Shown here one piece after another: positions 6,332-12,826 of a DNA stretch of 12,879 nt. Source of the DNA: JAFAVZ01 sp036009105 (GTDB taxonomy: Bacteria; Acidobacteriota; Thermoanaerobaculia; Gp7-AA8); contig DASYMJ010000348.1 in assembly GCA_036009105.1 (NCBI GenBank), forward strand, positions 1 through 12,879. The letters are read 5' to 3'. The notes under the pieces were generated by a model. The model saw nothing but the letters and a program-made list of their open reading frames with translations, had not been told where the DNA came from and did not search any database. The position numbers were made by a program, and so were the translations under genes. The number at the start of each line of letters is the position of its first letter. The first letter of the stretch is position 1.

Positions 6332-6565
6332 ATGGCCAACCTGCTGATCCGAAACGTTGATAAAGCGATGGTCGAGCGGCTCAAGAAGCACGCGGCCGCC
6401 AACAAGCGGTCGCTGCAGGCGGAATTGCAGGCGATCCTGGAGCGCGCCGCCACGGTCCACACCATGGAGGAGTCGCGCAGGATCGCGGAACGCTTTCAGC
6501 GGGAGTTGAGCGGACGCAAGCACTCCGATAGTACGGAGCTGATCCGCGAAGACCGCGACCGATGA
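6332..6565 (+). CDS. FitA/VapB-type ribbon-helix-helix antitoxin
   Basis: A 77-residue DNA-binding antitoxin expected to neutralise the PIN toxin encoded next and to repress its own promoter. Residues 1-42 form the Arc-like ribbon-helix-helix domain: a beta strand in MANLLIRNVD, helix A in KAMVERLKKHAAAN, then KRSLQAELQAILERA as helix B. It closely resembles the Neisseria FitA pattern. The charged C-terminal half (about 43-77) should wrap around the toxin. Its stop overlaps the toxin start as ATGA, the usual coupling in these pairs. The ATG at 6332 is the only good start; it has no Shine-Dalgarno, but an extended -10 lies 9 bp upstream. No clear operator palindrome was found in the short promoter gap. 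Confidence 0.9.
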   Translation: MANLLIRNVDKAMVERLKKHAAANKRSLQAELQAILERAATVHTMEESRRIAERFQRELSGRKHSDSTELIREDRDR

Positions 6566-6981
6566 AGTTGGTGGTCGACGCGAGCGTCGCGATCAAGTGG
6601 TACCTGCCGGAAGAGCACTCCCTCACGGCCATCCGGCTGCTCAGTGGCGAGATCGTTCTCTCCGCGCCCGATTTGATTTACGCGGAGGTCGGAAACACGC
6701 TCTGGAAAAAAGCGCGGCGCGGTGAGCTCTCGCACGATGGAGCGGTCGACATCTTCGCCATGTTCGAGCGCGTCGATCTCGAAATCCATCCCTCCCCCCG
6801 CATTCGCTCTCTTGCCCTCACGTTTGCCATGGAGCTCGATTGCAGCTTCTACGACAGTCTGTATCTGGCACTGGCTGTCGATCAGAATTGCGGCGTAATC
6901 ACCGCCGATCAGCGTTTTCACACGGCGGTGAAATCCAGCCCGCTCGCCCATCACGTTCGCTGGATCGGCGAAGACCGCTAA
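6562..6981 (+). CDS. VapC/FitB-type PIN-domain ribonuclease toxin
   Basis: A 139-residue PIN-domain endoribonuclease, typically cutting tRNA or rRNA when freed from its antitoxin. The four acidic metal-binding residues are Asp6 (VVDASVAIKW), Glu42 (YAEVGN), Asp98 (SFYDSLYLALA) and Asp116 (ITADQRF), so it looks active. Length is normal. Translation is coupled to the antitoxin through ATGA. GC content is lower than in the flanking biosynthetic genes: counted 60-base blocks give about 60% at 6661 and 52% at 6841, against about 73% at 7081 in ribD. This fits horizontal acquisition, common for such pairs. The gene ends 10 bp before ribD, so read-through into riboflavin genes is possible. The RNA target cannot be predicted. 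Confidence 0.93.
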   Translation: MKLVVDASVAIKWYLPEEHSLTAIRLLSGEIVLSAPDLIYAEVGNTLWKKARRGELSHDGAVDIFAMFERVDLEIHPSPRIRSLALTFAMELDCSFYDSLYLALAVDQNCGVITADQRFHTAVKSSPLAHHVRWIGEDR

Positions 6982-6984
6982 ACT
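6979..6984 (+). promoter_or_regulatory. possible leaderless -10 element of ribD
   Basis: TAAACT includes the toxin's TAA stop codon and lies 7 bp before the ribD GTG, which has no Shine-Dalgarno. The same hexamer at nearly the same distance precedes the aldo/keto reductase. It also occurs at 4673-4678, just before the htrA ATG, where it could not work this way, so chance is possible. Confidence 0.22.
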
Positions 6985-6991
6985 CCGCGCC

Positions 6992-8002
6992 GTGCATTCC
7001 GACGAGCACTTCATGCGCCGCGCTCTCGCCCTGGCGGAACAGGGCCGCTACTCGGTCAGCCCCAACCCGATGGTCGGCTGCGTCATCGTGCGGGATGGCC
7101 AGGTCATCGCGGAAGGGTGGCACCGGCGGGCGGGGGAAGCGCACGCCGAGACCGAGGCGCTGCGCAACTGCAGCGACCCGAAGCGAGCCACCATGTACGT
7201 CACGCTGGAGCCGTGCGCGCATCACGGCCGCACGCCGCCGTGCGTCGATGCCGTCATTGCCGCGGGCCTGCAGAAGGTGGTCATCGCCATGGCCGATCCG
7301 CACGAGGTGGTGGACGGGCGGGGGGTGGCGAAGCTGCGCGAAGCGGGCATCGAAGTAACCCTCGGCCTGCTGGAGGCGGAGGCGCGGAGGCTCAACGAAG
7401 TCTTCCTCTGGTCGGTCACGCAGAAGATGCCGTTCGTCGTGCTCAAAGCGGGCATGACGGTGGACGGCAAGCTGGCCACGGTCACCCGGGAGAGCCGGTG
7501 GATCACCTCCCAGGCCGCGCGCGAGGCGAGCCTGAAGCTGCGGGAGGAGCATGACGCCATCCTCGTCGGCGGCGGCACCGTCGCGGCGGACAATCCGCGC
7601 CTGACCAGGCGCCTGGGGCTCGGCAACGCGGTCGCGGGCTGGACGCGCGTGGTGCTGGACAAAGACCGGGTCGTGCCGCCGCACGCCCATCTCCTGACGG
7701 ACGGCGGCAGGACCAGGCACATCACCGAGGAAGTCGATCTGGAGCAGCTGTTGAGAGACCTGTACCAGGAAGGCATCCGCTCGCTCCTGGTGGAAGGGGG
7801 CGCGCTCGTCCACGCCGAGTTCATCCGCCGCAGGCTGTGGCAGAAGATGGTCCTCTTCGTCGCGCCGATGATCGTCGGGGGCGGCGAGGCGCCCTCCATC
7901 TTCTCCGGCGAGGCGGTGACGCGGTTGACAGAGGCGTACCGCTTTCGGTTTGATCGGGCCGAGTTCGTCGGCGGCGACCTCATGATCACGGCATACCCCT
8001 GA
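6992..8002 (+). CDS. ribD: bifunctional diaminohydroxyphosphoribosylaminopyrimidine deaminase / 5-amino-6-(5-phosphoribosylamino)uracil reductase
   Basis: Catalyses the second and third steps of riboflavin synthesis, a zinc-dependent deamination followed by NADPH reduction of the ribose. The N-terminal deaminase domain (about 1-145) has the zinc site His51-Ala-Glu53 with Cys75 and Cys84 (PCAHHGRTPPC). The reductase domain (about 146-336) shows KAGMTVDGK, AILVGGGTVAADNPRLT and LLVEGGALVHAEF. At 336 residues it is short of the usual 360-370. The loss appears to be in the reductase around residues 225-248, where a strand-helix pair is abbreviated. The GTG at 6992 is preferred to the ATG at 7013 because it supplies the DEHFMRRALALA start typical of the family. 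It begins 10 bp after the toxin gene, leaving no room for an FMN riboswitch, and its stop overlaps the ribE start. Confidence 0.93.
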   Translation: MHSDEHFMRRALALAEQGRYSVSPNPMVGCVIVRDGQVIAEGWHRRAGEAHAETEALRNCSDPKRATMYVTLEPCAHHGRTPPCVDAVIAAGLQKVVIAMADPHEVVDGRGVAKLREAGIEVTLGLLEAEARRLNEVFLWSVTQKMPFVVLKAGMTVDGKLATVTRESRWITSQAAREASLKLREEHDAILVGGGTVAADNPRLTRRLGLGNAVAGWTRVVLDKDRVVPPHAHLLTDGGRTRHITEEVDLEQLLRDLYQEGIRSLLVEGGALVHAEFIRRRLWQKMVLFVAPMIVGGGEAPSIFSGEAVTRLTEAYRFRFDRAEFVGGDLMITAYP

Positions 8003-8610
8003 TGTTCACCGGAATCATCAACCACGGCGGAGTCATCGAGTCGCTCGAGCGCCTCGGGGCGGGAGCGCGGCTGCGCCTGCGCACCACGGACGCCGCCCCG
8101 TTCGCGCGCGGCGAGAGCCTGGCCGTGAACGGCGTCTGCCTCACCGTCCTTCCCGAGGCGAACGGCTCGCTGCTCACCGACCTCTCCAACGAGACGCTGT
8201 CCAGGACCACCCTCGGCTCGCTGGAAGCCGGCCGCCGGGTGAACGTGGAGCGCGCGCTGGCCATCGGCGACCGGCTGGGCGGGCACATGGTGCAGGGCCA
8301 CGTCGACGGCGTCGGCACGCTGGTCTCCATCACCCAGGAAGGGGAGTTCGCTCTCTACCGCTGGAGCCATCCGGCGGAGTTCGGGGAGCTGATCGTGAAC
8401 AAAGGCTCCATCGCCGTCGACGGCGTCTCGCTCACCGTCGTCGATCCGGACGGCGCCACGTTCGGCGCCGCCCTCATCCCCGAGACGCTCCGCCGCACGA
8501 GCCTCGGCACGGCCCGCATCGGCGACCCGGTGAACCTCGAGCTGGACATGATCGCCAAGTACGTGCGCGGCTTGGTGGCGCCCTACCTGCCGGGGAAGCC
8601 GGCCGATTGA
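8002..8610 (+). CDS. ribE: riboflavin synthase, alpha subunit
   Basis: Dismutates two 6,7-dimethyl-8-ribityllumazine molecules to riboflavin and a pyrimidine; cytosolic trimer, 202 residues as usual. Two homologous lumazine-binding barrels are visible. The first (about 1-97) starts MFTGII and holds SLAVNGVCLTV and SNETLSRTTLG. The second (about 98-195) follows GGHMVQGHVD and has SIAVDGVSLTVV and IPETLRRTSLG. Cys46 in the first barrel is the conserved cysteine. The ATG overlaps the ribD stop by one base (TGATG), so the two are translationally coupled. Its own stop overlaps the TTG start of the next ORF. The other pathway genes (ribBA, ribH) are not in the window. Confidence 0.96.
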   Translation: MFTGIINHGGVIESLERLGAGARLRLRTTDAAPFARGESLAVNGVCLTVLPEANGSLLTDLSNETLSRTTLGSLEAGRRVNVERALAIGDRLGGHMVQGHVDGVGTLVSITQEGEFALYRWSHPAEFGELIVNKGSIAVDGVSLTVVDPDGATFGAALIPETLRRTSLGTARIGDPVNLELDMIAKYVRGLVAPYLPGKPAD

Positions 8611-9611
8611 TCCTCTATCGCAAGGGCGCGCCGCTGCGCATCCGCCGGGCGGCCGCGCCGGAGCCGCCGTACTGGTGCGCCACGGTCATCGCCCCATACG
8701 GCTCGCGGCGCGCGGCGCCCCTGGCCATCGACTACCTCGAGCTCCGCGCCTCGGCCGCCGAGAAGCTGGAGGTGGCGGTGGCCGACCGCGTACGCGATGA
8801 GCTGGAGCGCAACGCGAGCCGGGTCGAGGGTCCGGTGCTGATCGAAGCGACCGAGGTGGCGGAAGAGGTGTTCGGCCGCGGCGAAGAGGCGCTCGCCTTC
8901 TGCGGCGAGCAGGGCTTGGGCGCGCTGCAGCTCGTCTCCACCCGCGGCGCATTGCCGGCGGAAGTGCCCCAAAGGGCGGTCATCGCCATCAGCGCCTGGC
9001 CGCTGGAGCTGTACCGGCTGGAGCCGCTCTTCGAGGAGGCGCGCGGGCGCGGCCTGCGCTGGGGCGTCGCCGTGCCGGTGATTTATCCGGTGACGGTGAA
9101 CGTGACGGCGTTGGAGGAACTGGCCGCGGCGGCGCACGGAGCCGCGTTCCTCGCGCCGCTGGCCCTCGCCTTGGAGCCGACGGCGAAGGAGGCGATGGCC
9201 CGCTCGCTGGCCTTGGACGAGGAGTCGTACGCCACGCTCTTCCACTCCGATCTCGAGCCGCTGCATTTAGCAGCTGAAAAGCGCCTGGCGACGCTGGCCG
9301 CCGAGCGCGGCATGGCCGACTTCATCACGCCCCCCGGCTGGGAGCGCAAGTCGAACTGGAATGCCTCGGTGCTCCTGACGCTCACCGCCTCGCGCATGAT
9401 GGCCATGCAGCAGGATCTCGACGTAGCGACGGCAATGTCGCGCAGCGCACGCATCGTGGCGGAGCTGGACAAGCCGCTGGAACGGATCGCCGCGGCGGCC
9501 AGCCTGAGCATCATCGAAGGATTGGACGAGACGTCGATCGCGATCCTGGAGGCGTGGCTGAAAGGCGAGGAATCGCTGGCGGACGAGATCAGCGAGCAGT
9601 GGCGCGAGTAG
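8607..9611 (+). CDS. uncharacterised protein coupled to riboflavin synthase
   Basis: I do not recognise this 334-residue protein. The open frame begins with a TTG whose last two bases belong to the ribE TGA stop. No better in-frame start covers the N-terminal part, though GGGGAAG 8 bp upstream is a modest ribosome binding site. No signal peptide or clear membrane segment is evident. The chain alternates strands and helices, for example VLIEATEVAEEVF (77-89), AVIAISAWPLE (124-134) and WGVAVPVIYPVTVN (152-165). It ends in a long, mostly helical region (about 245-330). Only two cysteines are present (24, 99), so no cysteine cluster of a radical-SAM type exists. The overlap suggests it is made with RibD and RibE, perhaps in flavin metabolism, but that is inference. 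It stops 3 bp from the convergent hydrolase gene. Confidence 0.8.
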   Translation: MILYRKGAPLRIRRAAAPEPPYWCATVIAPYGSRRAAPLAIDYLELRASAAEKLEVAVADRVRDELERNASRVEGPVLIEATEVAEEVFGRGEEALAFCGEQGLGALQLVSTRGALPAEVPQRAVIAISAWPLELYRLEPLFEEARGRGLRWGVAVPVIYPVTVNVTALEELAAAAHGAAFLAPLALALEPTAKEAMARSLALDEESYATLFHSDLEPLHLAAEKRLATLAAERGMADFITPPGWERKSNWNASVLLTLTASRMMAMQQDLDVATAMSRSARIVAELDKPLERIAAAASLSIIEGLDETSIAILEAWLKGEESLADEISEQWRE

Positions 9612-9614
9612 CCG

Positions 9615-11003
9615 CTACGAGGTGTGCACGAGCAGCGGGATGGTCATCCCCTTCCCACCCGTCCATTTCACCTCGGCGTTGAATACGTACTGATCGGTGC
9701 CGACGTTCGGGTGCAGGTTGAGGCGGGGAACGCGGACGGTGGCGAGGACTTCGCGCATCGGCACCGGGATCGTTCGATTCGACGGCTTGAGGGTCACCAC
9801 GCAATCACGCAGCGGCTTTCCATCCGCATCGGCGGCGCTGATGCGGACCCGGAAGTGATCGCGGGTGGGATCGATCACGTCGTCGCCGTCGATGGAGGCG
9901 GCGATGAGCGGCGCGCGCTGCTGATCCTCCAGTACCTCGCGCAGCAGTTGCAACACGGGCGGCGAGTCCCAGATGTTGCCGTGGTGGTGCGGCTGGTTGT
10001 CCGCCTGGTAGGCGCCGATGGGGATGTACATCGTCCGCACGTTCGCGCCGCGCAGCCACGAGGCGGAGACGAGGGGCGCGGTGCCGTCCCCCAGCTGCGG
10101 CGGCGAGTTGGAGAAACGAAGCGTGTTGTCCGCCCTGAGATCGCATTGCCCGAGGGTGGCCACGCCCCAGCCGACGACGTTGGTGGTGGGAGGGAGGTTG
10201 GCGATCTCGCGGGTGCGCGCGCCGAAACGGGCGTCCGCGTTGCGCGCCAGCGGCGGCATGTGCGGGCGGTCGGCGGCGATCCAGTCGAGCACGACGCACG
10301 GGCCGACCTGCTGGCCGTCGCGGATGAACAGGTTCACGCCGGCCATGTCGGTCTTCTGCGGGTCGGGCGGAAAGAGGTCGTACAGCGCCTGGGCGCGGCT
10401 GAGAAAGCGCTGGCTCTCCTCCGCCTTGATCAGCTCGATGAAGAAGAAGCCGGCGCTCTCCCCCAGGGCGGCCGAATGCAGCGCGGCAAGCGTCCCCGCC
10501 CACGGCACGCCGAAGGCGATGACCTGCTCGATCCGCTCCGCCAGCGCGGGATTCGTCTCGATGATGTGGCGGAAGACGAGGCCGCCCGTGGAATGCGGCA
10601 TGACCACCACTTTCCGGCCGGTCGCCTCGAACAGCCGGTTGATCGCGCCGGTCACGGCGCTCACCGTTTGCGCGTCGTCGATCCCCTTGCGCCAGTCCCA
10701 GCCGACCGGGGCGAACTCGTCGGAATCCTGCGCCGTGTCGTAGCCGAACTCCCTGTGCAGCAGGTCATAGAGCGACTTGGCCTGTTTCGACAAACCGGTC
10801 ACCGCCGTGATCAGCCGTCCCGGTACGACCGAGCCGGGCGGGTCGTCCGGGCCGGCGAGCAGGTCGAAGATGCGCTTCTTCTTCGCCGCGTCCTGGAGGT
10901 GTTCGGTGTGCGGAGGAAAGATCCGCAGCTCTTCGCCGTCGTGGCGATACCAGAGCTCCGTGGCGGGCACCCCGGGGATGAAGACGATCGGCTTGCGGAT
11001 CAT
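9615..11003 (-). CDS. LCAT-like alpha/beta hydrolase
   Basis: Probable esterase, lipase or acyltransferase of the lecithin:cholesterol acyltransferase-like alpha/beta hydrolase group, 462 residues. The oxyanion region is VFIPGVPATEL (7-17). The nucleophile elbow is VVMPHSTGGLV with Ser138, in which the usual first glycine or alanine of the GHSxGG pattern is proline. The acid is probably Asp306 (LGDGTAPLVSA, matching the family's GDGTVP), and the base one of His339-341 just after. A VGWDWR segment (100-105) matches the family's YDWR. From about residue 365 a separate beta-rich tail begins (DHFRVRISAADADGKPL and later strands), possibly an immunoglobulin-like fold. No signal peptide is seen, so it appears cytoplasmic. 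Its ATG overlaps the queF stop (ATGA). The substrate is unknown. Confidence 0.85.
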   Translation of the reverse strand: MIRKPIVFIPGVPATELWYRHDGEELRIFPPHTEHLQDAAKKKRIFDLLAGPDDPPGSVVPGRLITAVTGLSKQAKSLYDLLHREFGYDTAQDSDEFAPVGWDWRKGIDDAQTVSAVTGAINRLFEATGRKVVVMPHSTGGLVFRHIIETNPALAERIEQVIAFGVPWAGTLAALHSAALGESAGFFFIELIKAEESQRFLSRAQALYDLFPPDPQKTDMAGVNLFIRDGQQVGPCVVLDWIAADRPHMPPLARNADARFGARTREIANLPPTTNVVGWGVATLGQCDLRADNTLRFSNSPPQLGDGTAPLVSASWLRGANVRTMYIPIGAYQADNQPHHHGNIWDSPPVLQLLREVLEDQQRAPLIAASIDGDDVIDPTRDHFRVRISAADADGKPLRDCVVTLKPSNRTIPVPMREVLATVRVPRLNLHPNVGTDQYVFNAEVKWTGGKGMTIPLLVHTS

Positions 11004-11353
11004 TTGCGGTGCTCCACCTTCACCTTCGTCTTGATCCCGCCGCGGATGTAGAAGTCGCCCTCCACCTCCAGGGATCGCGGATCGAGCGCGGCGATCAGGT
11101 CGTTCGCGATGCGGTTCGTCACCGCCTCGTGGAACGTGCCTTCATCGCGGAAGGACCAGAGGTAGAGCTTGAGCGACTTGAGCTCCACGCAGCGCTGGTC
11201 GGGCACGTAGCGGATGCGGATGGTGGCAAAGTCCGGCTGCGCGGTCATGGGACAGAGGCAGGTGAACTCCGGCGCCTCGAAGGCGATCTCGTAGTCCCGC
11301 TCGGGGTTCGGGTTGGGGAACGTGTCCAGCTGCCTGGTCGGCCTGGTGGTCAT
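11000..11353 (-). CDS. queF: NADPH-dependent 7-cyano-7-deazaguanine reductase (short type)
   Basis: Reduces the nitrile of preQ0 to the amine preQ1 in queuosine tRNA-modification synthesis; cytosolic, T-fold. It is 117 residues, the short Bacillus-like type. The nucleophile is Cys34 in LCPMTAQPDF, with Asp41 as the conserved acid. The family motif appears as ELKSLKLYLWSFRDEGTFHE (57-76). Cys32, two residues before the nucleophile, is an extra cysteine where serine is usual. The frame is open upstream to 11593, but that extension lies over the pilT coding region and is Arg/Pro-rich shadow sequence. The ATG at 11353 overlaps the pilT stop (ATGA) and gives the normal length. The stop overlaps the hydrolase start in the same way. 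No other queuosine gene is in the window. Confidence 0.95.
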   Translation of the reverse strand: MTTRPTRQLDTFPNPNPERDYEIAFEAPEFTCLCPMTAQPDFATIRIRYVPDQRCVELKSLKLYLWSFRDEGTFHEAVTNRIANDLIAALDPRSLEVEGDFYIRGGIKTKVKVEHRK

Positions 11354-12813
11354 TTCTTCACGGCCGCGCCGGCCATCAGCTTCTGGTTCAGCTCCTTGAT
11401 GCGCTCCTGCAGCTGGCCGATCTTGGCCTGCGCGTCGGCGCGGAGGCGCTCGTTGTCCGCCCGCATGCGGCTGATCTCCTCGTCGTTCTGCGAGCGGGAG
11501 GACTGGATCTGCTGCACCTGCTGGCGCAAAAAGTCGACGTCGTGGCGGAGGTTCTCGATCTCCTCGTCCTTGTCGGAGAGGCGCTGCCGCCACTGCACTT
11601 CCTGTTCTTCGTAGAGCCGCTTGATGTCCATCAGCTCGGTGATCTGCGAAAAGTCGGAGTAACTCGGGGCCATGTCTCCTCCCTGGCGGACGCGCTCCTC
11701 GATCTGGGGGAAGAGCTTGCGGAGCTTGAGCGAGAGGTCGTCCGCATCGCTGGAGAGCTCCATCGCGTCCTTGTACGAGATCTTCTGGTGCACCAGCAGC
11801 GAGATAAGCGACTGGTTCATCGACTGCATCCGGTAGAGCCCTACCGACGACTCCATCGCCTCCAGGATGTCGCGGGTGTGCCCTTCCTCGATCATCTTGG
11901 CGATCTGGGGCGTGTTCTTCAGCACCTCGATGGCGGCCGTCATCTTCCCCTCGACGGTCTTGATGAGCTTGAGGGAGACGATGCCGCGCAGCACGAGGGC
12001 GAGCTGGGCGCGGATCTGCTTGTGCTGGTCGGCCGGGAAGGCGTCGATGATGCGGTCGATGGTCTGCGCCGCGTTGTTGGTGTGCAGGGTGGAGAACACG
12101 AGGTGGCCGGTCTCGGCCGCGGTCATCACCGTCTGCATCGTCTCCACGTCGCGCATCTCGCCCACCATGATCACGTCCGGATCCTGGCGCATGGCGTTGC
12201 GCAGCGCTTCCTTGAAATTCGGCGTGTCGGTGCCGACCTCGCGCTGGGAGATGGCGGCCTGCTTGTCGGTGAAGAGGAACTCGATGGGATCCTCGATGGT
12301 GACGATGTGCAGCGGCTCGTGCTCGGAGATCTCGCTGATCATCGCCGCCAGCGTGGTCGACTTGCCCGACCCGGTGGGCCCGGTGACGAGAACGAGCCCG
12401 TCCGGGATGCGGGTCAGCTCGCGGATGGCGACCGGCAGCTCCAGGGTGTCGATGGAGAGGATCTGGATCGGCACGCGGCGAAAGACCGCGCCGACGGTGC
12501 CCCGCTGCAGGTAGCAGTTCGCGCGGAAGCGGGCCACGCCGGGCACGCCGTAGCCGAAGTCGACGGACTGGAACTGATCGAACTTCTCGCGCTGGGCGCG
12601 GTTGAGCAGGGGGAGGAGCATCCGCTCCAGGTCCGCCGGCTTGAGCGGCTCGGTCTTGATGGGGACGAGCTTCCCCTGCACGCGCACCAGCGGCGGCCGC
12701 ATCGGCTTCAGATGGAGATCCGAGGCCTGCTGTTTGGCCATGTAGATGAGCAGGTCGTTCAGCGTCGGGGCTTGCGTTGCCTGGGGCGGCGACTGGGGCG
12801 GCTGCACGGTCAC
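11350..12813 (-). CDS. pilT: PilT-like type IV pilus ATPase with C-terminal coiled coil
   Basis: Hexameric secretion ATPase that would power pilus retraction or a related movement at the inner membrane. 487 residues against about 345-380 for typical PilT. The N-terminal domain (about 15-115) contains ASDLHLKPMRPPLVRVQGKL. The ATPase core has Walker A GPTGSGKS (145-152), Asp box IEDPIE (173-178), Walker B DPDVIMVGEMRD (211-222) and His box TGHLVFSTLHTN (235-246). The PilT signature AIRNLIRE is replaced by QIAKMIEE (303-310). Residues about 395-478 form a long charged heptad-type coiled coil (LRHDVDFLRQQVQQIQ, MRADNERLRADAQAKIGQLQ), not part of normal PilT. The start is GTG at 12813, with an alternative GTG two codons later. 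A perfect TATAAT lies 6 bp upstream and no Shine-Dalgarno is seen. It heads an overlapping chain with queF and the hydrolase. Confidence 0.93.
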   Translation of the reverse strand: MTVQPPQSPPQATQAPTLNDLLIYMAKQQASDLHLKPMRPPLVRVQGKLVPIKTEPLKPADLERMLLPLLNRAQREKFDQFQSVDFGYGVPGVARFRANCYLQRGTVGAVFRRVPIQILSIDTLELPVAIRELTRIPDGLVLVTGPTGSGKSTTLAAMISEISEHEPLHIVTIEDPIEFLFTDKQAAISQREVGTDTPNFKEALRNAMRQDPDVIMVGEMRDVETMQTVMTAAETGHLVFSTLHTNNAAQTIDRIIDAFPADQHKQIRAQLALVLRGIVSLKLIKTVEGKMTAAIEVLKNTPQIAKMIEEGHTRDILEAMESSVGLYRMQSMNQSLISLLVHQKISYKDAMELSSDADDLSLKLRKLFPQIEERVRQGGDMAPSYSDFSQITELMDIKRLYEEQEVQWRQRLSDKDEEIENLRHDVDFLRQQVQQIQSSRSQNDEEISRMRADNERLRADAQAKIGQLQERIKELNQKLMAGAAVKK

Positions 12814-12819
12814 GGGGTG

Positions 12820-12825
12820 ATTATA
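12820..12825 (-). promoter_or_regulatory. consensus -10 element of the PilT-like gene, probably leaderless
   Basis: A perfect TATAAT on the minus strand is followed by CACCCC and then the GTG start codon. Transcription beginning 7 bp after the hexamer would start exactly on the G of GTG. No Shine-Dalgarno is present. The upstream spacer and -35 region consist of heptamer repeats, and the best -35 is poor (TTCATC, 19 bp away). Confidence 0.6.
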
Positions 12826-12826
12826 C

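Noticed and set aside
6982..6991. FMN riboswitch before ribD
   Set aside because: Only 10 bp separate the toxin stop from the ribD start, and no RFN-like conserved segments lie in the preceding coding region.
9609..9617. GTAG-CCG-CTAC dyad spanning the two convergent stop codons as a bidirectional terminator
   Set aside because: Only a 4-bp stem with no T-tract on either side; it arises from two TAG stop codons facing each other.
9624..11051. 475-codon open frame on the plus strand
   Set aside because: Antisense shadow of the LCAT-like hydrolase, rich in Arg/Gly/Asp/His without domain motifs.
11354..11593. 80-codon upstream extension of the queF frame
   Set aside because: It overlaps the pilT coiled-coil coding region and is Arg/Pro-rich shadow sequence. 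The ATG at 11353 gives normal QueF length and an ATGA overlap.
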